Both the position numbers and the translations under genes were made by a program. The notes below the pieces were generated by a model. The model saw nothing but the letters and a program-made list of their open reading frames with translations. It had not been told where the DNA came from and made no database searches. DNA of 64,000 bases. Source: Bacteriovoracaceae bacterium. Its GTDB lineage: Bacteria; Bdellovibrionota; Bacteriovoracia; Bacteriovoracales; Bacteriovoracaceae. Numbering within the stretch: the first letter of the stretch is position 1; every line of letters begins with the position of its first letter. The stretch is from positions 27,200-91,199 of the forward strand of contig JABIHA010000035.1 of NCBI GenBank assembly GCA_018649885.1. Reading direction: 5' to 3'. Positions 43,261-52,002 of the stretch are shown in pieces.

Positions 43261-44057
43261 ATTCCCGCCGCCGTATAGAGCCGAACTCCCTTTTTAAAAA
43301 TAAGACTTCCCACAAAAAAACTTACGAAGCTCCAGCCAATGAGAATTGCTAGACCTGAGAAGAAATGGGTTGTATCTCCCATGAATATTTTTACGGGATA
43401 AAAGCTTAAGTAGGGAAAAGGGGTGTAGGCCAAAATATCAGTAAGCCAGCTAGGGTAGAGCTCAAGGGGAATCAGGTATCCCGATAAAAAAGAGGTCAAG
43501 GTGATTAAAATAATCCTAATGGACCAGGTTTCGTTCAGCCAAAATGCAATAAGCCCTACGATAAATTGCATCGAAAACCAAAAGCATGCCACAAAGAAAC
43601 AAAAGATAAAACCAAGTACTGTATGCAGGGCGGAAACATCAGGTAGCACACCAATATAGAAGAGGATGACAAGTGTGATGCTTGCCACTAAATATTGAAT
43701 CACTTCAAAGGCCAAAAAACTTGCTGTATGGAATTCCCAAAAATTGAAAGGGTAGATTAGATAGCTTGAGATCTTGCCTAGCCTTATTTCTTCTGAAATC
43801 CCCGCACTATTATTTGAAATTCCCACAAGTCCCACTACTAATGTCCACACATGGTAAGTGATCATTTCAGGGAATCTGTAGCCAGCAATGACAGTACTCT
43901 CATCACCTGCGTAAATTGAATTCCACAGATTATATTTGATAAAGAAGAAGACCAGGGCGGGACCAATAATTTGCATCAAGAAATTAACCCGATAGGTTAA
44001 TGTTTTTGACCAAGAAATTTTAATGGTCTGCCACCATTTAGATATATTAGGGTGCAC
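43257..44057 (-). CDS. ABC-2 family exporter permease, second subunit
   Basis: A 266-residue membrane protein with six helices. RVNFLMQIIGPALVFFFI opens helix 1, and EEIRLGKISSYLIYPFNFWEFHTASF is the equivalent of the TGELDFEILKPIS region of the other permease. Its start overlaps the ATPase stop by 11 bp. With the other permease it forms the transmembrane part of one exporter. Confidence 0.82.
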   Translation of the reverse strand: MHPNISKWWQTIKISWSKTLTYRVNFLMQIIGPALVFFFIKYNLWNSIYAGDESTVIAGYRFPEMITYHVWTLVVGLVGISNNSAGISEEIRLGKISSYLIYPFNFWEFHTASFLAFEVIQYLVASITLVILFYIGVLPDVSALHTVLGFIFCFFVACFWFSMQFIVGLIAFWLNETWSIRIILITLTSFLSGYLIPLELYPSWLTDILAYTPFPYLSFYPVKIFMGDTTHFFSGLAILIGWSFVSFFVGSLIFKKGVRLYTAAGM

Positions 44058-45072
44058 TGCGATCCTTTAAAAGGATATCTGGACACTCCACCAAGGTTTT
44101 CATCACTCTTTCAATAGGAAGTTTCTCAGTGCTAAAATCGATTATAGGAAGTTGTTGTAAAATTTGGGCGCCAATCTCTGAAAGCTGATCTTCAGGTATT
44201 TTGAGTTCTACTGTTCTAAATTTATTTGAAAATGTTGGTGAATAATTTGCTAGCAGTGGATGATCAAGGTCAATGGCCTCAGAGGATGTAATACTCAATA
44301 TTTTTTCATGTCCCAGTATTTTTTCAAATTTTTCGATTGGTCCATCAAAGCCTTTCATTCCATTAAAAATAAGGACTAACCTTTTACAAAGGGCCTGAAC
44401 GTCGGCCATGTAATGAGAAGTTAAAACAACCGTGACCTTATTTTCAGCATGATAGTCGTGGATAAATTTTCGAATATTTTCTTGTGCCATAACATCAAGG
44501 CCTATGGTGGGCTCATCTAAAAAAATCACTTCAGGTGCATGTAATAAAGAAGCGATCAGCTCCATCTTCATTCTTTCACCAAGACTCATTTTTCTCATGT
44601 GAACGTGGAGGAGATCTCCTACTCTGAGTATGTCATTCATGAGATCAAGTCTTTTTTTAAAGGCCTTGGGCGGGATTTCGTAATATTTTTGAAGCAGCAG
44701 AAAAGAGTCCATGGCGGGAAGGTCCCACCAAAGTTGGGATTTCTGACCCATGACTATGGCAACCTTTTTTCTGAACTGTTTTTCACGAAGAAAAGGTTTG
44801 TGTCCCGCGACTAAAACTTCCCCATCAGATGGCACAATAATTCCAGTGAACATTTTCATTAGGGTCGTTTTTCCAGCGCCATTGGGGCCTAATAAGGCCA
44901 CCATTTCGCCTGTTTCAATACTTAGGTCGAAGTCTTCAACAGCATTTTTAGTTATGTATTCACGATGGAAGAGCGATTTCACAGAGCCCATGACACCAGG
45001 TTCTTTTTTAAAGGATTTAAAAGATTTTCTTAACTTTTTTGTCTCTATCATATTAATGGATATAGGGCACAT
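44047..45072 (-). CDS. ABC-2 exporter ATP-binding protein
   Basis: A 341-residue ATPase. Walker A is LLGPNGAGKTT (near 61), the Q loop VMGQKSQLWWDL, the signature MSLGERMKMELIASLLHAPE, Walker B VIFLDEPTIGLD, and the switch His VLTSHYM. The LxGQxxQLWWDLP element and an N-terminal insertion (KKEPGVMGSVKSLFHREY) are typical of the ATPases partnered with this ABC-2 permease family, some of which export viologens. A C-terminal ~90-residue regulatory extension follows. Start MCPISIN is uncertain; ATG at residue 8 is an alternative. First gene of the three-gene operon. Confidence 0.88.
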   Translation of the reverse strand: MCPISINMIETKKLRKSFKSFKKEPGVMGSVKSLFHREYITKNAVEDFDLSIETGEMVALLGPNGAGKTTLMKMFTGIIVPSDGEVLVAGHKPFLREKQFRKKVAIVMGQKSQLWWDLPAMDSFLLLQKYYEIPPKAFKKRLDLMNDILRVGDLLHVHMRKMSLGERMKMELIASLLHAPEVIFLDEPTIGLDVMAQENIRKFIHDYHAENKVTVVLTSHYMADVQALCKRLVLIFNGMKGFDGPIEKFEKILGHEKILSITSSEAIDLDHPLLANYSPTFSNKFRTVELKIPEDQLSEIGAQILQQLPIIDFSTEKLPIERVMKTLVECPDILLKDRSAP

Positions 45073-45099
45073 GGCCTATTGTGGCAAGAGCCTGGTTGT

Positions 45100-45107
45100 T
45101 ATAAAAT
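45100..45107 (+). promoter_or_regulatory. Candidate -10 box of a leaderless greB transcript
   Basis: TATAAAAT ends six bases before the greB ATG (45114), and no ribosome site is visible. Transcription from this box would begin at or just before the start codon. A weak -35 (TTGTGG, 45079-45084) lies 15 bases upstream. Confidence 0.35.
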
Positions 45108-45113
45108 GGGCCC

Positions 45114-45611
45114 ATGAAGAAAAACCAAATCAAAAATTATATCTCTCTAGGAGGACTCAAATTATTAAAAGATGAGTACCATGAGCTCCAAAGTGTGGAG
45201 AGACCCAAAGTGGTAGAGGTTGTCACTTGGGCGGCCAGCTTAGGGGATAGATCTGAAAATGCTGACTATCAGTACGGCAAGAAGAGGCTGAGGGAAATTG
45301 ATAGGAGGATGAGGTTTTTAAACACCAGAATCAATAGTGCAGAAGTTGTAGACTACACACAACACATAGATGGCGTCATTAGATTTGGCGCCACTGTTGC
45401 TTTGATGGACGAAGATGAAAAAGAAAAAAATATCATCATTGTAGGTGCCGATGAAATCGATGCTGAGCGTGGAAAAATTTCCTGGAAATCTCCACTTGGG
45501 ACTACAGTTATTGGAAAAGAAGTAGGTGACACCGTTTTGGTTAAAACACCTTCAGGAGAGCATGAGTATGAAGTAGTCCATGTAAACTACCCAAAATGGG
45601 ATAACTCCTAA
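45114..45611 (+). CDS. greB: Transcript cleavage factor GreB
   Basis: A 165-residue Gre factor. The N-terminal coiled coil reads YISLGGLKLLKDEYHEL, VERPKVVEVV, GDRSENADYQYGKKRLREIDRRMRFL; the SENADY and GKKRLREIDRRxRFL forms mark GreB rather than GreA. The coiled-coil tip Asp-x-x-Glu (GDRSENADY) catalyses RNA cleavage in stalled RNA polymerase. The C-terminal FKBP-like domain ends DTVLVKTPSGEHEYEVVHVNY. Divergent from the ABC exporter with only 41 bp between. Confidence 0.92.
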   Translation: MKKNQIKNYISLGGLKLLKDEYHELQSVERPKVVEVVTWAASLGDRSENADYQYGKKRLREIDRRMRFLNTRINSAEVVDYTQHIDGVIRFGATVALMDEDEKEKNIIIVGADEIDAERGKISWKSPLGTTVIGKEVGDTVLVKTPSGEHEYEVVHVNYPKWDNS

Positions 45612-45730
45612 GGCCAATACCTTGAAATCACTTATAAGTAATCGAGATCTCGCCGAAAAATTTACAAAATCACTGAAATAGGGGGGAGATTTTGGTAAAA
45701 CTATGTGTCGTTTATCACTAAGGATACTAA

Positions 45731-46186
45731 TTGCGTAAGAGCGCTCTGACATTGCTATTGCTCACTTTTGCCCCCATTTTGCGGGCCGAAGTTTCAGTGC
45801 TCGATTGTGATTATGGCGCCTTAAAAGTGACTCAATATAAAAATAGAAAATTCAAAAATTGGCCATTTTACAAAGTTGTTTTTGGAGAAGGAAAAACTAG
45901 TAAGGACTTTATGAAGCTGGGACTTTTTCCTGGAAGTAAAGTTACTAAAGGAAAGCTTGCCTTCAACGGACTCGAAATTGATAGGAATGGAAACTTAGTT
46001 AAGTACCGCTACTTAGATAGTCGTCTTGGGGTGAAATCAAAAATTAAATATCAGGCCCGAAGGATTCCTGGCGGTATTAAATTTGTGGCCACTAAAGAAT
46101 CTAAGAAAAATGGGAAAAAGTACAAAACCGTTTACGCAGAACAAAGCTTTCTAAAATGTGACAATCATAAGCCTGAAGTCTTCTAG
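45731..46186 (+). CDS. Small exported basic protein, unknown function
   Basis: A 151-residue protein from TTG 45731, with AAGGA six bases upstream. Signal peptide MRKSALTLLLLTFAPILRA before EVSV. The mature part is strongly basic, probably all-beta (many Lys-Val/Tyr alternations), with two Cys (near 26 and 146). No family recognised. Confidence 0.62.
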   Translation: MRKSALTLLLLTFAPILRAEVSVLDCDYGALKVTQYKNRKFKNWPFYKVVFGEGKTSKDFMKLGLFPGSKVTKGKLAFNGLEIDRNGNLVKYRYLDSRLGVKSKIKYQARRIPGGIKFVATKESKKNGKKYKTVYAEQSFLKCDNHKPEVF

Positions 46187-46203
46187 CTAAAATTTTTCAC
46201 CAT

Positions 46204-46518
46204 TTAATCTAACTTCATAGCGTGCTCAAGTTTTATTGCTAGCTCTGTTTGGAGTAGGCAAATCTTTTTCCTCATTTCTTTTATTTGAGGGTCGCTCATA
46301 TTTTTTTGGTTTTTTTCAAGCTCTGCTCTGAGTTTTGTAATGTTGTTTTTAAGGGTGATCTCTGGGGGAGTATAGCCTGCATTTTTTAGCATTTTGAGGC
46401 AAGTGGTGAGCTCTTTTGGTAGGTGAGGGTTAGTGGTTATTTCAAGTGGTTTTCCAGCGCCTTCAAGGTTTTCAAATAAACCTTCTCTATAGGCCTTTTT
46501 GACTTGTTCTTCAATCAT
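46204..46518 (-). CDS. DUF1992 (DnaJC28-like conserved domain) protein
   Basis: 104 residues. VKKAYREGLFENLEGAGKPLEI is the family signature (xAxxxGxFxxLPGxGKPL). The rest is a helical hairpin (LKNNITKLRAELEKNQ). A good GGAGG ribosome site precedes the ATG. The E. coli relative is YhdN-like; function is not established. Confidence 0.85.
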   Translation of the reverse strand: MIEEQVKKAYREGLFENLEGAGKPLEITTNPHLPKELTTCLKMLKNAGYTPPEITLKNNITKLRAELEKNQKNMSDPQIKEMRKKICLLQTELAIKLEHAMKLD

Positions 46519-46611
46519 GGTTTAGCCTCCTTGTTTGATTGACTTCACCATAGCAAACCCATGGACCTGGGTAAAATTAGAAATTTTTAAAGCTTTTGTC
46601 TGAAAAACTTA

Positions 46612-48870
46612 TTACTTGGAAGTTAGGGTGTAAACTCCATCCCAGTCATCTCCAGGAGGGTTTTCCTTGTATTCTTCGGCCCTTTTTATATAAATCTCTG
46701 AAGGGTTGGTTTTAACACCTTTGAGGGCCGGAAACCTGAGCCACTCAAACTCAAGGGATTTTTGAAAAGCTGCTATGGCCTCGTCCCATTTTTGAGACTT
46801 ATAAAGCTCCAAGGCCTCTGAAAAACTATTTTTTAGATTAAGGGTGACCTCATCAATCTCTGTCTTTAATGCAAGGAGTTCGAATGTTGTAATGGGTTCA
46901 CTCTTTCCAACAACCCTAAGAGTATCTAGCTCACGCCATTCAAAAATATCTTCACATAGCTCTTTGGTTGCTTTTGAAACTTGAGTGAATATCCCGTATT
47001 GTTTGGCCGCTTCTTCAAGCCTGGCCGCCAAATTCACTGAGTCTCCCATCATGGTATAGTTCATTCTCTGGGTACTGCCCATATTTCCAGTAACGATTTC
47101 ACCGGAATTAACCCCAATTCTCATTCGCATGCCATGAACGATTTCGGGCCACTTATCACCTTCTGAAACCCATTTTTCTCTTAACTTAAGAAGTGAGGCC
47201 TGCATTCTTGCAGCAACACGTACGGCCCTGGTAGCGTGATCTTCCAGGGGAAGGGGAGCTCCAAAGAAAGCGATAATGGCGTCCCCTTCATATTTATCCA
47301 GAGTGCCTTTTTCCTCAAGCAATATATCTGTCATGGCCGTTAGGTATTCATTGAGAAGCTCCACTAATTTTGGTGCTGTCAATTTTTCAGAAAATGTTGA
47401 AAATCCTTGGATGTCAGTGAAGTAGGCAGTTCTCACTCCTACATCTCCACCTAGGCTTGGAGCTTTTCCACTGGCATACATCTCATCAATAAGCTCGGGA
47501 GAGATGTAGTTTCCGAAAGCACTTTTTAAAAATGCCTTGTCCTTTGATGCCAAGTAGAAATTCAAAAATGTATTCCAACTATAGGTCCCCACCACCGAAA
47601 GTAGTGAGAAAAATAGTGTGATCTGATAACCCGCGGGAAGAAAGTAAAATACATCAGTGGCAAAAATTCCTGCACTAAAAAGAAGGACAATAAAAAAATC
47701 GAGTACTGGGTTGTGAAGGAGTGAGACCATAATCATTATAAATGTTCCCAAAATCAAAATACCCCATGACCAAAGAAGAGATTTGTCTCTTGGCTGGTAG
47801 AATTTTGCATCGAGAAGCATTTTCACCATATTCATATGGAAGTAAACCCCAGGCAGTTTGGGGTCAACTGGTGTATGCCTGAAATCGTGAGCGCCAAATG
47901 AAGTGGAGCCAATAAAGATCAGTTTATCTTTAACTAATTCATGAAAATCAGGGTCATCATCTCTTGCTGTGTATAAATCGGCGAGGCTAAAAGTGGGAAA
48001 TACTTCAACACCGCCTGCCCATCTTATTTTTGCCTCACCAGAGTAATTGAGGTCGAGTTGTCCCGTTTTTGTTTTTAGGGTTGCATTTCCTGCAGGGTCA
48101 ACGTTGAGCTTTGGCACATCACCAGTAAAATACTGATAAGATAATAGTGAATATGAGGGGAAGTAGAGACCATCTACATTGACTAAAAGAGGGTATCTTC
48201 TAAAAATTCCGTCAACATCTTCTGTTCCTTCGATATAAGAAAGACCAGGTTCAGCTTTTAAGAGCTGTGGGATAGGATATGTGGTTGATTGAACTCTTCT
48301 TGGATATGTTCCTAGACTTCCAGCTTGATTAGCGTCCATAATGAAATTATATAATTCAGGAGGAACTTCTTTAAAGGCAAGTTCGTCGTATTCTTGTCCG
48401 TGATAGGTTAGAGAATAAGATAATATCACTTTTTTTCCTTGCTCTGCTTGGAATTCTGCAATGGCCTTGGCCATTTCAAGGTCGGGACTAATTCCATCAT
48501 AGGCCCTTTGAGGTTCAGAAAAAATGACATCAAAGGCGATAACTTTTGCTCCAAAGTTTTTTAATTTCCTTATGATCTTTGCCCAGTGAACTCTATCTAG
48601 AGGCCATGAGTTGAGCTCTTTTAGTGTTTTTTCATCAATGGCACCCATTACCAGCCGATCATCTGCCTGGCTTCGGTCAATTGTTAAGTTCATCCTGATA
48701 TCATAAAATCTATCTTCAAAAAAAGATGGGTATTTAAGAAATGACTTTGCCCCATCTCCAATCAAATCAGTAAGGATGATTTCTTTTTGCAAGTTAAAAA
48801 CCGCTACACTAAAGGCGCAAAAGCCAATAATACTAAAGAGTCCAATTATCCTGATGAGCTTACTGAGCAC
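46612..48870 (-). CDS. CHASE2-domain adenylate/guanylate cyclase
   Basis: A 752-residue sensor. An N-terminal helix is followed by a periplasmic CHASE2 domain (about 40-355, with VMGAIDEKTLKELNSWPLDR and FDVIFSEPQR). Three transmembrane helices come next (about 360-445). The class III cyclase domain (about 485-665) has AYFTDIQGFSTFSEKL with the first metal Asp, DKYEGDAIIAFFGAP with the second, and MNYTMMGDSVNLAARLE with the transition-state residues. A C-terminal TPR-like helical part (ALELYKSQKWDEAIAAFQKSL) is as in many CHASE2 cyclases. It makes cAMP or cGMP in response to an external signal. Transcribed alone. Confidence 0.9.
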   Translation of the reverse strand: MLSKLIRIIGLFSIIGFCAFSVAVFNLQKEIILTDLIGDGAKSFLKYPSFFEDRFYDIRMNLTIDRSQADDRLVMGAIDEKTLKELNSWPLDRVHWAKIIRKLKNFGAKVIAFDVIFSEPQRAYDGISPDLEMAKAIAEFQAEQGKKVILSYSLTYHGQEYDELAFKEVPPELYNFIMDANQAGSLGTYPRRVQSTTYPIPQLLKAEPGLSYIEGTEDVDGIFRRYPLLVNVDGLYFPSYSLLSYQYFTGDVPKLNVDPAGNATLKTKTGQLDLNYSGEAKIRWAGGVEVFPTFSLADLYTARDDDPDFHELVKDKLIFIGSTSFGAHDFRHTPVDPKLPGVYFHMNMVKMLLDAKFYQPRDKSLLWSWGILILGTFIMIMVSLLHNPVLDFFIVLLFSAGIFATDVFYFLPAGYQITLFFSLLSVVGTYSWNTFLNFYLASKDKAFLKSAFGNYISPELIDEMYASGKAPSLGGDVGVRTAYFTDIQGFSTFSEKLTAPKLVELLNEYLTAMTDILLEEKGTLDKYEGDAIIAFFGAPLPLEDHATRAVRVAARMQASLLKLREKWVSEGDKWPEIVHGMRMRIGVNSGEIVTGNMGSTQRMNYTMMGDSVNLAARLEEAAKQYGIFTQVSKATKELCEDIFEWRELDTLRVVGKSEPITTFELLALKTEIDEVTLNLKNSFSEALELYKSQKWDEAIAAFQKSLEFEWLRFPALKGVKTNPSEIYIKRAEEYKENPPGDDWDGVYTLTSK

Positions 48871-49062
48871 ACATTCTCCTTCAACAATTTTATGTACCTA
48901 CCTTTCGGTATCTGCCTTAAATATTTGAGGTTTAGCTGACTTGCCCGGCAGGTGGGGATATGACCATTTCGCATATTCCATAAGCATTCCTTGAATGATT
49001 CACGCGGTTTTTCGGCGGCTTAAAATTAGCTTATAAATAGAACATTAAATAATTGATTTTCA

Positions 49063-49509
49063 TTACTTGGTTTTTATTTCAGCAGGGGGGCGGTTTCCAC
49101 TGAAAACCATGGAGCCATCTTTTCCAATGACAAGAGTTCTAGGCAGATTGAAAATTTCCAGTGATTTTGAAAAACTTTTATCAGGGTCGAGTAAAATGGT
49201 ATAAGGGAATTTATGGCGCCTGTTAAAGCGCTTTATATCTTTTTTTCTCTCACCCGCATTGATCCCAAAAAAGACAATATCTTTATTTGCATATTTTTTT
49301 TGAAGCTCTACTAGCTGAGGAAGCTCTCCAATGCATGAGGTGCACCAACTGGCCCAAAAATTATAGACAATGATTTTTTTACCGCGGTACTGTGATAGGT
49401 CGTGTTCAGCGCCGGTTTTGAAATCCTTTAATTGGGGATAGTGGTTTGCTTTTTTTGCGAGCAGAGTTTGGCAAAAAAGAAGTGTGACTAATAGTGCTAG
49501 CTTTTTCAT
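49063..49509 (-). CDS. Exported thioredoxin-like protein, TlpA/ResA type
   Basis: About 148 residues from ATG 49509, where a clean signal peptide begins (MKKLALLVTLLFCQTLLA). A longer in-frame start at 49620 would bury that signal inside the apbE overlap, so I reject it. The thioredoxin fold has NFWASWCTSCIGELPQLVEL with the CxxC redox site, FFGINAGE, and a cis-Pro in FNLPRTLVIGKDG. It should reduce or carry electrons to partners in the periplasm. Last gene of the DUF4266-DUF3570-apbE operon; its start overlaps the apbE 3' end by 104 bp. Confidence 0.85.
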   Translation of the reverse strand: MKKLALLVTLLFCQTLLAKKANHYPQLKDFKTGAEHDLSQYRGKKIIVYNFWASWCTSCIGELPQLVELQKKYANKDIVFFGINAGERKKDIKRFNRRHKFPYTILLDPDKSFSKSLEIFNLPRTLVIGKDGSMVFSGNRPPAEIKTK

Positions 49510-50464
49510 GACTATGTTTGACCTTTTTTCCCAGCCCTTGTAAGGCCCTTGGTGAGAGTTTAACGCTTCCATCGTGCTTAAGCCAGATACAAAAAAGTGC
49601 CTCTTTTTCAGCATATTCATAACTTAAATCTTTTCTCTTGTTCATCAAAATTGTTGCCTGAACGTCGGCTTCCATCGCCGTGCTGGCATATACACTGACG
49701 CTAGTAAAGTCTCCTACAAATAGAGGCTCTTTGGGGTTGAGTATGTGGTGGTGGCCTTTTAACTCACTTTGAAAGGTGTTGACATCATTTCCAGAGGTGC
49801 AAATGGCCCCACTCTCAATTTCTAGTAGCCCCATAACTGCACCGCTATCACTGTGAAAAGGGTTTCTAATACCAAAGCGCCACTTGCGGGGAGCTTCTTT
49901 GTGGGAGTGAACTCTAAGATCACCGCTGCCGTTGACCGAGAAATTTATCAGTCCTGCATCTTCTAAAATCTTAAAGGCCCTATCAACAGCGTAACCTTTT
50001 CCAATGCCTCCTAGCCCTAACTTCATTTCTTTTTGTGGTAAAAAAACTTCTCTTTTTTTAGAATCAATTTTTACAAGGCGGTAGTCAATCATAGAAGACA
50101 GCCTTGAGATTTCTTTTATTGATAAGACTTCACCTCGTTTTGCAGACTCCCTCAAAGGGTGTGCAAGTGTGGGATAGGTCATATCAAAGATGCCACCTGA
50201 GCGTTCAGAAAAACTTATAGAAGTTTCAATTAATGAAAGGGCCTCTTGTGGCAGGCAAACAGATTGAATCCCCGAGTACTCGTTGATTTTTTGTAATGGT
50301 GATGGCCTAAATTCAGTTAATAGATTTTCGATTCGCTCTACTTCATCAAAGGCGCTCTCAAAAATTTTGAAACACATCTCTTTTGAAAAGTGGGGTTGGG
50401 GGAAGCACTTTATTTCAAAGACTCCACCCATGCACTTTTTTTGAGATGAGATACTTGGATCCAT
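49406..50464 (-). CDS. apbE: ApbE-type FAD:protein FMN transferase
   Basis: A 352-residue protein. ApbE motifs are KKCMGGVFEIKCF at the start, EFRPSPLQKINEYSG, KLGLGGIGKGYAVDRAF (FAD loop), FSVNGSGDLRV, AICTSGNDVNTF, and SVSVYASTAMEADVQATILM, in which Thr and Asp belong to the metal site. No signal peptide or lipobox is visible, which is unusual for a family that usually acts outside the cytoplasm. The last ~45 residues are basic and lie beyond the normal family end, overlapping the thioredoxin gene. ATG 50464 is in TAATG with the DUF3570 stop. It attaches FMN to a Thr or Ser of a target protein; the target here is unknown. Confidence 0.85.
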   Translation of the reverse strand: MDPSISSQKKCMGGVFEIKCFPQPHFSKEMCFKIFESAFDEVERIENLLTEFRPSPLQKINEYSGIQSVCLPQEALSLIETSISFSERSGGIFDMTYPTLAHPLRESAKRGEVLSIKEISRLSSMIDYRLVKIDSKKREVFLPQKEMKLGLGGIGKGYAVDRAFKILEDAGLINFSVNGSGDLRVHSHKEAPRKWRFGIRNPFHSDSGAVMGLLEIESGAICTSGNDVNTFQSELKGHHHILNPKEPLFVGDFTSVSVYASTAMEADVQATILMNKRKDLSYEYAEKEALFCIWLKHDGSVKLSPRALQGLGKKVKHSHEKASTISHTSFLPNSARKKSKPLSPIKGFQNRR

Positions 50465-51615
50465 TAAAAGGTAACTCCTAGAGAGGTTTGAACAAGATCG
50501 TAGTGAAGTTGGTTAGACCTTTCATAATGAAAGTATGAAAGGGTGTATTCAAAGCGCTCAAAAAATTGATTGAACACACTTTCACTAAAATCATAGCTAA
50601 AGTGAACTCCAAAGCGATCGGAGTGAAAGCCTCCCAGGTCTGAGTCAGAGGTCATCGCCGTTTGTGCTGAATTAAATGACTTGGCAAAGTACTTGGATTT
50701 CTTCTGCGAGTAAAAGCGGTAACTTCCTTTCAAAAAGGCCTTGTCGTCTAAAAAACTAAAAAGCATTGACGGCCCCACTGACCAAGCCGATAGGTCCCAA
50801 TCATCTTTGTAATACATAAGCTCCATGTGGTTTGCTAAATCATAACTCCAGGCATGGGCATAAGTTGTAAAAAGTGAATGTCTAGCTCTCTTATTGGGGA
50901 GTATTTCAGCAGTTCTGCTTCCAGACGCCAGCACTGTATTTGAGATATTCTCAAGAGCGCCCTTTTGAACAACATAGGTGTAGCCTCCGCTGATGGAGTC
51001 TTTAACCGTTAAAAGCTGTGAAAGAGAAAGTGTCGCGCTATAGATATTTCTATCTTTCCAAGTGATTGCACTTTGTTTATCAATATCAAAGAGCTTGGTC
51101 TGGTCGAAATAGGCATTTAAGGATAAGCCTATTTTAAAATTATCTTCTGCAAGAGATCTCTCTCCAAATAGACCCACATTTTTTGAACGATAATCCCATT
51201 CACCTGAATATCCGAGACTTGCTCCCCACTTCCATGGATGATGGTCGTTTGATATTCCTAAACTTCCAGAGTAGCGGGACTGCCAACCAATGCCGGCCCC
51301 ACTTGTACCCGTTTTGCCATCGAGCTTAGTGTCGGATGCAGAGCTGAAGGCATCAACAATAAAATTTCCACTCAAGTTCGTAGTCTCAGAAATTTGATGT
51401 TCGATAAAGAGCATGGGCTCAATGACCTCGACCTCTTCATCATTAGAATTGTCATAGATTTGGCTACCTTCATTTCCATCTTGAGTATAGGCATTGAGAA
51501 GAAGCTTGGTTTTAGTTTGGCCTTTTAAAAGCTCCTGAGAAAAACTGTGATTAATTAAAAACGAGGAGACTAGTATCCAGAAGGTAAATTTTTTGGCAGG
51601 ATTAATTGCAACCAC
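50464..51615 (-). CDS. DUF3570 outer-membrane beta-barrel-like protein
   Basis: About 383 residues. Signal peptide ...FTFWILVSSFLINHSFSQ before ELLKG. The mature protein has alternating beta strands throughout, with aromatic girdles and a terminal SLGVTF (C-terminal Phe), as in outer-membrane barrels. The family DUF3570 is recognised by the early KLLLNAYTQDG and SSASDTKLDGKTGTSGAG. The start is likely GTG 51615, because AGGAGG lies five bases upstream inside the codons for the Gly tail of the preceding lipoprotein. GTG 51621 is too close to it. Coupled to apbE by TAATG. Probably an outer-membrane conduit or receptor; its cargo is unknown. Confidence 0.75.
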   Translation of the reverse strand: MVAINPAKKFTFWILVSSFLINHSFSQELLKGQTKTKLLLNAYTQDGNEGSQIYDNSNDEEVEVIEPMLFIEHQISETTNLSGNFIVDAFSSASDTKLDGKTGTSGAGIGWQSRYSGSLGISNDHHPWKWGASLGYSGEWDYRSKNVGLFGERSLAEDNFKIGLSLNAYFDQTKLFDIDKQSAITWKDRNIYSATLSLSQLLTVKDSISGGYTYVVQKGALENISNTVLASGSRTAEILPNKRARHSLFTTYAHAWSYDLANHMELMYYKDDWDLSAWSVGPSMLFSFLDDKAFLKGSYRFYSQKKSKYFAKSFNSAQTAMTSDSDLGGFHSDRFGVHFSYDFSESVFNQFFERFEYTLSYFHYERSNQLHYDLVQTSLGVTF

Positions 51616-51823
51616 ACCCACCTCCTACTGCTTTAGATCCACCAATTGCACCTTCCCTATAGGCCTGAACTTCTTGCAGGAAAACTTCTTCTTCAGGGTG
51701 GGAGATATGATTCATTATTCTTCTGGAAAGAATCCCTCGGTCAATTTGTTTAACATTGGCACATGACAAGAGGCCTAGCATCATAATTAAAGGCAGGAGG
51801 TGAGCTTTGATTACACTAATCAT
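51602..51823 (-). CDS. DUF4266-type small lipoprotein with a C-terminal GGGCGCN tail
   Basis: 73 residues. Signal and lipobox: LGLLSC, with Cys 21 the lipid-modified residue. The mature 53-residue protein has HPEEEVFLQEVQAYREGAIG and ends GGSKAVGGGCGCN, two Cys separated by Gly at the extreme C-terminus. This fits DUF4266. The CGC pair may bind a metal, form a disulfide, or be the site acted on by the neighbouring thioredoxin. The codons for the Gly tail also hold the ribosome site of the next gene. First gene of a four-gene operon with DUF3570, ApbE and thioredoxin. Confidence 0.75.
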   Translation of the reverse strand: MISVIKAHLLPLIMMLGLLSCANVKQIDRGILSRRIMNHISHPEEEVFLQEVQAYREGAIGGSKAVGGGCGCN

Positions 51824-52002
51824 GGTATTTTCCCAAGTTTAAAATTTTCAAAATATTCTCACTTGTCATGCATGCTTGGCAAGTGAGGAACAGCGTCAAT
51901 TGAGCAATCCATGTTTCGGATATTCCTAGACAGTGGTGAGAAAATTGATGCTCGGTTTGGGGTTTGATATAAATACTTTCAGCGTTTAACAAAAGAGAGC
52001 TT

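Noticed and set aside
49509..49620. 37-residue N-terminal extension of the thioredoxin-like protein
   Set aside because: It would place the signal peptide inside the protein and lies wholly within apbE.
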